Below the pieces are notes generated by a model. The model was not told the DNA's origin, did no database searches, and saw nothing but the letters and a program-made list of their open reading frames with translations. Of a stretch of 64,000 bases of DNA, positions 19,416 through 26,258 are shown piece after piece. The first letter of the stretch is position 1. Every line of letters begins with the position of its first letter. Made by a program: the position numbers and the translations under genes. The stretch is from Bacteroidaceae bacterium (GTDB taxonomy: Bacteria > Bacteroidota > Bacteroidia > Bacteroidales > Bacteroidaceae): contig JAFZZI010000001.1 in NCBI GenBank assembly GCA_017615835.1, positions 50,933-114,932 on the forward strand, given 5' to 3'.

Positions 19416-20399
19416 ATGACAACAGGTAATGTGCGTCCTGCCGACATGGAGCGTATAACAACTCCGGCTCTGGCTGAGAAATTCATAGCGGAACAGGTGG
19501 CCGAACTCAAGGCCCAGATTGGTGACAAAAAGGTGCTTCTGGCTCTTTCCGGTGGAGTCGACTCCTCGGTGGTGGCAGCTCTGTTGATAAAGGCTGTGGG
19601 GCGTCAGCTGGTGTGCGTGCACGTCAACCATGGTCTCCTGCGCAAGGGCGAACCCGAGCAGGTAGTCAAGGTCTTCCGTGATGAGATGAATGCCAACCTT
19701 GTCTATGTCGATGCCGTTGACCGTTTTCTTGACAAACTTGAGGGAATCGCAGATCCTGAGCGTAAGCGCAAGATAATCGGAGCTGAGTTCATCCGCGTTT
19801 TTGAGGAAGAGGCCAGAAAACAGGATGGCATAAGTTTCCTTGCTCAAGGTACCATTTATCCTGATATTGTCGAGTCAGGCCCCGTCAAGTCACACCATAA
19901 TGTAGGCGGACTTCCTGATGATCTTCAGTTCGAACTTGTTGAACCGGTGAAACTGCTTTTCAAAGACGAGGTTAGGGTTGTGGGCAAGGCTTTGGGACTT
20001 CCCGACAACATGGTTTACCGTCAGCCGTTCCCAGGGCCCGGCCTTGGCGTCCGTTGTACCGGTGCGATTACTCGCGACCGTCTTGAGGCTGTACGCGAAA
20101 GTGATGCAATACTTCGCGAGGAATTTGCCAAAAACGGGCTGGAAGGTAAGGTCTGGCAGTACTTTACCATTGTGCCGGACTTTAAGTCGACAGGCGTAAA
20201 GAATGACCTTCGCACATATGACTGGCCTGTAATCATCCGTGCCGTCAATACACGTGATGCGATGACAGCTACTGTAGAGAACATTCCGTTTGAGTTGCTT
20301 CAGCACATTACACAACGTATTGTGACTGAGGTCAAGGGCGTAAACAGGGTTCTTTACGATCTGACTCCCAAACCAACCGGAACAATAGAGTGGGAGTAA
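19416..20399 (+). CDS. guaA: GMP synthase ATP-pyrophosphatase subunit lacking the glutaminase domain
   Basis: 327 aa, versus about 510-525 aa for usual bacterial GMP synthase. It aligns only with the second half of GuaA: the PP-loop LALSGGVDSS (P-loop residues 45-51), NHGLLRKGE, the XMP-site segment PFPGPGLGVRCTG and the dimerisation C-terminus ending KPTGTIEWE. The roughly 190-residue class I glutamine amidotransferase domain is absent, and only 138 bp, filled by a terminator and promoter, separate it from the GH3 gene. Two-subunit GMP synthases (GuaAa/GuaAb) are known in archaea. Here it would aminate XMP with free ammonia, or with a glutaminase encoded elsewhere. Confidence 0.88.
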   Translation: MTTGNVRPADMERITTPALAEKFIAEQVAELKAQIGDKKVLLALSGGVDSSVVAALLIKAVGRQLVCVHVNHGLLRKGEPEQVVKVFRDEMNANLVYVDAVDRFLDKLEGIADPERKRKIIGAEFIRVFEEEARKQDGISFLAQGTIYPDIVESGPVKSHHNVGGLPDDLQFELVEPVKLLFKDEVRVVGKALGLPDNMVYRQPFPGPGLGVRCTGAITRDRLEAVRESDAILREEFAKNGLEGKVWQYFTIVPDFKSTGVKNDLRTYDWPVIIRAVNTRDAMTATVENIPFELLQHITQRIVTEVKGVNRVLYDLTPKPTGTIEWE

Positions 20400-20405
20400 T
20401 ATCCC

Positions 20406-21803
20406 TTACTCACCGGCCATGAATGCCTCGACATCATCGGGGTGGTAGGGTATGGTCTGTTCACCCAGTACCCTGCAGCCTTTTTCGGTAATCAGAATGT
20501 CATCCTCAATGCGGATACCACCAAAGTCGCGGTACTCTTCAATCTTGTCATAGTTGAGGAATTCGCGGTGCATCCCCTCTGATTTCCACTTGTCAATGAG
20601 GGCCGGGATGAAATATATACCTGGCTCGTCTGTTAAAATCCATCCGGGCTGGATGCGGCGTCCGCAACGCAGGCAGTTGGTGCCAAACTGTTCGGACGGG
20701 CGTACTTCATCGTCAAATCCGACGAACACTTGTCCCAGATTCTCCATGTCGTGAACGTCCATTCCCATCATGTGGCCCAGTCCGTGCTGCAGGAACATGG
20801 CGTGGGCACCAGCCTGAACAGCCTCTTCGGTATCGCCTTTCATCAGGTCCAGTTCCTTGAGGCGGTCTGTCATCAGACGGCAGACATCGAGATGCATGTC
20901 AAGCCATTTTACACCTGGACGGGCTTTTTCAATAACCAAGTCATGACACGCTTCCACAATGGAGTATATGTCGCGCTGTCTGGGACTGAAACGGCCGTTT
21001 ACGGGCATGGTACGGGTGTTGTCTGAACAATAGTTCCCGACTGTTTCAGCTCCGGCATCACACAGCAGCAGTCTGCCATCCTCTAGAGGCTTAAGTGACG
21101 GATCGCCATGGAAAATCTCTCCGTGCATAGTCACAATGCTGTTGAATGAGGTCTTGCAGCCATAGCTTGCAGCTATTCCGTCAATCAGACCACCGATGTA
21201 CTTTTCCGTAACTCCAGGCTTACAGGCTTTCATTGCAGCCGTGTGCATCTTGTAGCCGATAGCCATAGCTCGCTCGATTTCTTCAATCTCGGCCGGGGAC
21301 TTGACTGATCTCATGTCAACCACGGCGCGTATCAGTCGCACCGAGGCATTCTTGCGGGTCAGTAGCGGGTGCATGTCAAGAAGGTCGGCAATCTGGATCA
21401 TCGTGTCGTAACGGTATGGAGGCAGAAAGTGAACAGGTTTTCCCTTGCTGTGGTATTTGTCAACCAGTTTCTTTAACTCTGACATAGGAGCCGAGTTCTG
21501 AACTCCCGATTCGGAGGCCAACTCGCTGACCGATGGAACGAATCCTGTCCAAATAATATCTTCTATGTCAATGTCATCGCCAAGAAGCCACTCTTTCCCG
21601 GTATCTGCCTCAATGACGCCGGCCAGCCCCTCGCGGTGTTGACCGAAAAAGTAGAGGAAGGAACTGTCTTGCCTGAACGTGTAGCCGTTGGCTGGATAAT
21701 TGCAGGGTGAATTGTTGTTTCCGATAAAGATTATCAGACCGTTGCCGATTTTCTCTCTCAGTGTCTGGCGACGCTTGATGTATGTCTGTCTGTCGAATAA
21801 CAT
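20406..21803 (-). CDS. pepP: Xaa-Pro aminopeptidase (M24B, aminopeptidase P)
   Basis: 465 aa, no signal peptide, cytoplasmic. N-terminal AMP_N domain (about 1-130), then a pita-bread metallopeptidase domain with the expected ligands: LLCDAGAETVGNYCSDNTRT (two Asp), GLGHMMGMDVHD (His), ILTDEPGIYF (Glu), IRIEDDILIT (Glu). It removes N-terminal residues before proline. It follows the Gfo/Idh/MocA gene in the same direction with a 35-bp gap and no visible promoter, so the two are probably co-transcribed. Convergent with guaA (6 bp gap). Confidence 0.9.
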   Translation of the reverse strand: MLFDRQTYIKRRQTLREKIGNGLIIFIGNNNSPCNYPANGYTFRQDSSFLYFFGQHREGLAGVIEADTGKEWLLGDDIDIEDIIWTGFVPSVSELASESGVQNSAPMSELKKLVDKYHSKGKPVHFLPPYRYDTMIQIADLLDMHPLLTRKNASVRLIRAVVDMRSVKSPAEIEEIERAMAIGYKMHTAAMKACKPGVTEKYIGGLIDGIAASYGCKTSFNSIVTMHGEIFHGDPSLKPLEDGRLLLCDAGAETVGNYCSDNTRTMPVNGRFSPRQRDIYSIVEACHDLVIEKARPGVKWLDMHLDVCRLMTDRLKELDLMKGDTEEAVQAGAHAMFLQHGLGHMMGMDVHDMENLGQVFVGFDDEVRPSEQFGTNCLRCGRRIQPGWILTDEPGIYFIPALIDKWKSEGMHREFLNYDKIEEYRDFGGIRIEDDILITEKGCRVLGEQTIPYHPDDVEAFMAGE

Positions 21804-21838
21804 GTTGTTTGATTATGTTTGTTGATTTCTTTTTACTG

Positions 21839-22810
21839 TCAATCCATGGGATACACCACTCCCCACTGGCGGCGCAGGGCGTCCATTTGAATCATTATGT
21901 CGAGAGTCTCCTGATGTGGCATGTATGGCGACTCGAGCAATCCTTTGGAGATGGCATCGAATGAGGCGGCAACCTGATATTCATATCCTGTGACTTGGCC
22001 GGAGGGCGCGCTGAAAGTGCATACAGGCTGGTAATCCTTATAAACGGTAACCCTTTCCGGGCAGTTTATGTTGTTGACTGTTATGTAGCCGTCGGTGCCG
22101 CAAATCTGCCCAAGACGGCCGCACATGCAGAGGGTGCTTGCCTGAATGTTGGCCATGCGTCCATCCTTGTAGGTGAACGATATGTTATCGTGCATGTCCA
22201 TGCCGGTAGAACTTTTGACACATGAGGATGTGGTTTCAGCTATGTCGGCTCCGAAGTACATCCGGCAGAAGTTGATACTGTAGACACCAAGGTCAAGAAG
22301 GGCTCCTCCGCAAAGACTTGGATTCAATATTCTCTCTTTGAACTCCATCATGTAACATAAGCTTGCGTTGAGCAGACGCGGCGTGCCGATGACTCCCTGC
22401 TCAAGCAGATCCCTGACTTTCAGAGACAGTGGCATGTAACGTGTCCATATAGCCTCGGTTATGAAAATACCTTTTTTATGGGCGAGATTCAGCAGAGAGT
22501 CAGCCTCGCGGGCATTGGCAGTGAAAGCTTTCTCGCACAGTACCGGTTTGCCGGCATTAATTGCCAGGCTCGCATGCTCGAAATGGTGGGAGTGGGGAGT
22601 AGCCACATATACAAGATCAACCTCCGGATCATCAACCAGTTCGGCATACGAGCCGTATGCTTTCTGAAACCCCCACTTTGATGCGAACTGCCTTGCCCTG
22701 TCAAGGTCGCGGGCCGCAATGGCATATTTCATTGACGGATTGAAACCGGTAAGCGTTTCGGCCATCTTGTCGGCAATCCACCCGGCACCTATGATTCCTA
22801 CTTTGTTCAT
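21839..22810 (-). CDS. Gfo/Idh/MocA-family NAD(P)-dependent oxidoreductase
   Basis: 323 aa from the start chosen here. The Rossmann motif VGIIGAGWIA is at the very N-terminus, and EKAF replaces the family's usual EKP. The C-terminal domain has ALLDLGVYSINF. An upstream in-frame ATG at 22858 would add 16 polar residues, but the -7 element at 22864-22871 puts the transcript start there, so the ATG at 22810 is preferred. Substrate unknown; relatives act on sugars, inositols or trans-dihydrodiols. Likely first gene of an operon with pepP. Confidence 0.85.
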   Translation of the reverse strand: MNKVGIIGAGWIADKMAETLTGFNPSMKYAIAARDLDRARQFASKWGFQKAYGSYAELVDDPEVDLVYVATPHSHHFEHASLAINAGKPVLCEKAFTANAREADSLLNLAHKKGIFITEAIWTRYMPLSLKVRDLLEQGVIGTPRLLNASLCYMMEFKERILNPSLCGGALLDLGVYSINFCRMYFGADIAETTSSCVKSSTGMDMHDNISFTYKDGRMANIQASTLCMCGRLGQICGTDGYITVNNINCPERVTVYKDYQPVCTFSAPSGQVTGYEYQVAASFDAISKGLLESPYMPHQETLDIMIQMDALRRQWGVVYPMD

Positions 22811-22863
22811 ACTGTCTGTGTCTGATTTGTTAATTGACTCTGTTTTACTTGGGTACACACAAA

Positions 22864-22871
22864 CAAATATA
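22864..22871 (-). promoter_or_regulatory. -7 element for oxidoreductase-pepP
   Basis: TATATTTG on the minus strand. It predicts a leader of about 48 nt to the ATG at 22810 and argues against the longer start at 22858. Confidence 0.5.
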
Positions 22872-22929
22872 GGGATTTTTTGTATTCCCTATATAATTTG
22901 AAAAAAGGATTGAACGGAGACGGCTGAAA

Positions 22930-23487
22930 TCAGAAGAACAGGTGCTTGATCAGTATCTCTGTTCCGATGCAAATCAGTATTATTCCTCCCGCTATTCCTG
23001 CCAGATTATGAAATCTGCGGCCGATGACGGAACCTGCCATCAGACCTGCTGCCGAGAATGTAAACGTAGTTAAGCCAATGATTAGTGCGGCACTCCAGAT
23101 ATTTGTGTCGAGAAAAGCGAATGAAAGACCGCATGCAAGGGCATCTATGCTAGTGGCAACAGCCAATACCAACATTTTTGTAAAACCGAATGAGGCGTCA
23201 ATATCCTTGTCGTCATCTTTAAATGACTCTCGAATCATATTGATGCCAATGAGAAGCAGGAGACCGAATGCTATCCAGTGATCGACACTCTCGACTGCGG
23301 AGTAGAAACTTGAGCCCAGAAAATAGCCTGCCAGTGTCATAAGCGCCTGGAAACCTCCAAACCATAGGCCGACGGAGAGAATATGACGTAACCTGGCTTT
23401 TCCTACTGCAAGTCCCTTGCCGACTGAAATTGCAAATGCATCCATTGAAACGCCAATTGCAATGAGGAGAATCTCAATGAATCCCAT
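22930..23487 (-). CDS. mntP: Manganese efflux pump MntP
   Basis: 185 aa, six hydrophobic helices. Conserved acidic intramembrane motifs of MntP (formerly YebN) are present: AIGVSMDAFAISVGKG in helix 1 and AVATSIDALACGLSFAF in helix 4. It exports Mn2+ across the inner membrane. It starts 2 bp after the stop of the Na+/Ca2+ exchanger gene, so the two form an operon of cation exporters. I see no mntP riboswitch at its own start. Confidence 0.9.
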   Translation of the reverse strand: MGFIEILLIAIGVSMDAFAISVGKGLAVGKARLRHILSVGLWFGGFQALMTLAGYFLGSSFYSAVESVDHWIAFGLLLLIGINMIRESFKDDDKDIDASFGFTKMLVLAVATSIDALACGLSFAFLDTNIWSAALIIGLTTFTFSAAGLMAGSVIGRRFHNLAGIAGGIILICIGTEILIKHLFF

Positions 23488-23489
23488 TA

Positions 23490-24455
23490 TTATAAAGTTA
23501 TAATAAGAAAGGAAATGTAAATAATGCCTACAAGCAGCAGTGCAGCCCCTTCGGTGCGGAACATGCGCCCTTTCCTGTTGAAAATGGCGCTTGCCAGAAC
23601 CGGCAGCGAGCAGGCAAGCAGGGCGGCATAGTCAGTTATGGCGATGTCATTCATTTCGAGGGGTCTGATCAATGCCGAGCCACCAAGGATAAGCAAGATG
23701 TTTGAAGTGTTGGAGCCGATTATGTTGCCTAGCGCCAACTGCCCCCTGCCTTTTGCAGCTGCAACGATGCTGGTGGCAAGTTCCGGCAGCGATGTGCCTG
23801 CCGCCAGAATGGTAATGGCTATGAATTTGTCACTCCACCCAAGAGCCTGTGCAATATTTTCGGCATTGTCAACGAACATCCGGCCACCGAATATCAGTGC
23901 GGCAATACCGAATATGATGTAAACCAAAGCTTTGAACATGCTGAACTGTTTTGTCTTGCTTCCATCAGTTTCCAGATGCTCGTCAGACGATTCTTGCCTG
24001 AAAGATGAGATCATGTACCATACGAATAAGGCAAGGAACAATGCCCCTTCAATGCGGCTGATTCCGTTACGCCCAATGCCCAGGAGAGTGCTTCTCAGTC
24101 CGAAAAAAGCCAATAGAAGGGTTATGCCGGTATTGATTGGTATATCGCGCCGTTTCTGGCTGTGTGTTATGGCTATTGGGCATATCAATGCTGAAAGGCC
24201 GAGAATTATGGCGGTGTTGAATATGTTTGAACCAATTATGTTGCCGACAGCCATATCGGAGTTACCTTCGATAGACGAGATGAAACTTACAACCATTTCC
24301 GGTGCCGATGTGCCTAAAGCCACTATGGTGAGCCCGATGACGAATTCACTTACACCCCAACGGCGTGCAAGAGCCGAAGAACCGTCCACCAGTGCGTCAG
24401 CGCCTGTCAGAACCAGAATCAGGCCTATAAGTAAAAAGACAATAGAACTCCACAT
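23490..24455 (-). CDS. Calcium/sodium antiporter (CaCA family, YrbG-like)
   Basis: 321 aa from the ATG at 24455. Two inverted repeats each carry the alpha motif of the CaCA family: GLTIVALGTSAPEM...GNIIGSNIFN and ITILAAGTSLPELA...GNIIGSNTSN. It exchanges Ca2+ for Na+ across the inner membrane. A longer frame starts at 24536, but the promoter at 24481-24488 lies inside it, and the protein from MWSSIVFLLIGLIL starts directly with the first helix, so the shorter start is used. Co-transcribed with mntP. Confidence 0.88.
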   Translation of the reverse strand: MWSSIVFLLIGLILVLTGADALVDGSSALARRWGVSEFVIGLTIVALGTSAPEMVVSFISSIEGNSDMAVGNIIGSNIFNTAIILGLSALICPIAITHSQKRRDIPINTGITLLLAFFGLRSTLLGIGRNGISRIEGALFLALFVWYMISSFRQESSDEHLETDGSKTKQFSMFKALVYIIFGIAALIFGGRMFVDNAENIAQALGWSDKFIAITILAAGTSLPELATSIVAAAKGRGQLALGNIIGSNTSNILLILGGSALIRPLEMNDIAITDYAALLACSLPVLASAIFNRKGRMFRTEGAALLLVGIIYISFLIITL

Positions 24456-24480
24456 TGGTTGTCTGTTCAGTAAAAGTCCG

Positions 24481-24488
24481 CAAAAATA
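24481..24488 (-). promoter_or_regulatory. -7 element for exchanger-mntP operon
   Basis: TATTTTTG on the minus strand, about 26 nt upstream of the ATG at 24455. An ATTG about 20 nt further upstream (24509-24512) may serve as a degenerate -33. Confidence 0.5.
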
Positions 24489-24599
24489 CACATTAATTAC
24501 CAACCTTACAATAAAAGGAAGGTTCCCTATCTTCACAGACCGGTAACCTCAAGATAGTATCAAACTACCAAAAACAGATACATAATCCGATATTGCCAC

Positions 24600-24768
24600 A
24601 CAGTTGACAAATCATCTTTCTGCATGCCGTTCCGGAGTTTTCCTAAACTCACAGGGGAGAGCCCTGAAGCTCAACCCCATGAGTCGGGTGTTTTTCATGG
24701 GTTATGAAAAGAAAACTCTTTACGAAACGACAGACAATCAATGGTGCCGTCGCCATGAACCCGTTGTC
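24600..24768 (-). ncRNA. Candidate structured non-coding RNA
   Basis: The 535-bp gap between the exchanger and the C11 peptidase has no convincing gene but contains a nested fold. On the minus strand, TGTCGTTTCG (24723-24732) pairs with CGGAACGGCA (24625-24634). After a 4-nt bulge, GAGTTTTC (24711-24718) pairs with GAAAACTC (24635-24642). Inside lie two hairpins: AACCCATGA/TCATGGGGTT (24695-24703 with 24673-24682) and CAGGG/CCCTG (24652-24656 with 24662-24666). Two G-U pairs in the outer stem favour the minus strand. A -7 element (24773-24780) would start the RNA near 24768. The 3' end is approximate. Identity unknown; a 6S-like RNA is one option. Confidence 0.55.
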
Positions 24769-24772
24769 GATG

Positions 24773-24780
24773 CAAAATTA
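24773..24780 (-). promoter_or_regulatory. -7 element upstream of candidate ncRNA
   Basis: TAATTTTG on the minus strand, placed so that transcription would begin about 5 nt later, at the start of the structured element. No clear -33 TTTG. Confidence 0.4.
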
Positions 24781-24977
24781 CATTCGCAATTCTGCCGGGT
24801 TCTCACTAATCCGTATCGGTTCGTAACAGACTCTGTCAGATTCAGCTATTCTGTCACAATCGTTAATAATAATACCGTGTTTAGTCATTCCGCTTATCCA
24901 ATGTCATTCCCGGCATTCTTCATAATTCTCTGATTGTAAAAAAAGTGTCCTTGATTACGGCTCTTTGATTTTTTGTT

Positions 24978-24985
24978 TATCTTTG
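24978..24985 (+). promoter_or_regulatory. -7 element unusually close to the C11 peptidase start
   Basis: TATCTTTG, with only 6 nt between it and the ATG at 24992. Transcription would start at or next to the start codon. Confidence 0.5.
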
Positions 24986-24991
24986 TAAGTT

Positions 24992-26248
24992 ATGATGCTT
25001 GCCGAGAGGGTCATATATTACGTAAAGAGTGCGATTGCACCTGCTTGTATCGCAGTCATGATTCTGTCTGCGGTGTCTTGCAGCCATGACGACTATGAAC
25101 CTTCTGCCGAAGCAGTCAGGACTATTCTGGTCTATATGGCTGCCGACAACAATTTGTCGACTTATGTTCATGACAACCTTGACGGAATGCGCCAGGCAAT
25201 GGATGGGGATATTTCGTCCGGATATAACCTGGTAGCATTCGTAGACCGGGTCGGTGCCCATTCAGCTCTTGTCAACATTACCGATGGCAGGATTGATACA
25301 TTAAAGGTGTGGAGTCAGAATCTTCAGTCATCGTCTCCGGACGTCCTTTCGATGGTAATCAATACAGTCATCGAGAGTTTCCCGGCTGAGTCATACGGGT
25401 TGATATTCTGGGGACATGGTTCCGGATGGATACCATATCAGGTTCATTCCAGGGTTGACCCACAGAGATTACGCAGTGCCGGCAAGACGCAGACAATAGA
25501 GATGCTCCAGATACAGCCTGACACTCTTGTCCCGTTTGTGGACACCAGAGCGTCGTGCGTAGATACCGGAAACGGGAAGTATGAGTGGATGAACACCAGC
25601 CAGATTGCAGAAGCCATTCCCGACAGTCTGTTTGATTTCATCCTTTTTGACCAGTGCTTCATGTCTGGTGTAGAGATTGCATACGACCTGCGTACAAAGG
25701 CCAACTGGATGATAGGGTCGGCCGTCGAGATTCTGGCATATGGATATCCATATGCCTCAGTTATGCAAAGCCTTTTCTACGGAGACTACAGGTCAGCCTG
25801 CAGAATCTTCTATGACTATTATGACGCGAGGTCGGGTGATGAACGCACTGCTGCCGTTGCATTGATAAACTTGAGTGAGATAGCCAATGTGGCAAATACT
25901 TTCAGAAAGGTGGTGGACAACGCTACCATTGACGTTGATAATCTTGAGTTCTGGTATTCATTACAGCGTTGCGACCGTTATATAAATCACGTGATGTTTG
26001 ACTTCCTTGATGTGGCCGAGCGCCTTGAACCTGGTGCTGCCGTCATTGATGAATTTCGTGCCGCTTTGGCAAAGTGCGTAAGTTACAGCCTGAATACGCA
26101 GTGGGTTGTGAACTCCTTAGAACTGAAAAAATGCTGTGGTATGAACTGCTATGTTCCGATAAGACGGTATGATCAGGATATCAATCCTTTTTACATCAGT
26201 TCTTCTTGGAATCAGGTAACGGGTTTCCTTAAGAGTAGAGACGATTAA
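24992..26248 (+). CDS. Clostripain-like cysteine peptidase (family C11), lipoprotein
   Basis: 418 aa; an N-terminal hydrophobic segment ends in a plausible lipobox (SAVSC), so probably anchored outside the inner membrane. Caspase-like fold: RTILVYMAADNNL, catalytic H142 in FWGHGSGW, catalytic C222 in LFDQCFM. C11 enzymes cut after Arg or Lys and usually self-activate. Two ATGs stand in tandem at 24992 and 24995. The GH3 lipoprotein starts 10 bp after the stop, so the two form an operon. The promoter implies a leaderless or nearly leaderless mRNA. Confidence 0.87.
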   Translation: MMLAERVIYYVKSAIAPACIAVMILSAVSCSHDDYEPSAEAVRTILVYMAADNNLSTYVHDNLDGMRQAMDGDISSGYNLVAFVDRVGAHSALVNITDGRIDTLKVWSQNLQSSSPDVLSMVINTVIESFPAESYGLIFWGHGSGWIPYQVHSRVDPQRLRSAGKTQTIEMLQIQPDTLVPFVDTRASCVDTGNGKYEWMNTSQIAEAIPDSLFDFILFDQCFMSGVEIAYDLRTKANWMIGSAVEILAYGYPYASVMQSLFYGDYRSACRIFYDYYDARSGDERTAAVALINLSEIANVANTFRKVVDNATIDVDNLEFWYSLQRCDRYINHVMFDFLDVAERLEPGAAVIDEFRAALAKCVSYSLNTQWVVNSLELKKCCGMNCYVPIRRYDQDINPFYISSSWNQVTGFLKSRDD

Positions 26249-26258
26249 TCAATCAAAA

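Noticed and set aside
24481-24536. Longer N-terminus of the Na+/Ca2+ exchanger (start at 24536)
   Set aside because: The promoter -7 element lies inside the extension, and the extra residues precede the first conserved helix.
24604-24933. 109-aa open frame in the gap before the C11 peptidase
   Set aside because: Composition is not protein-like, it has no start signal or conserved pattern, and it overlaps the structured element.
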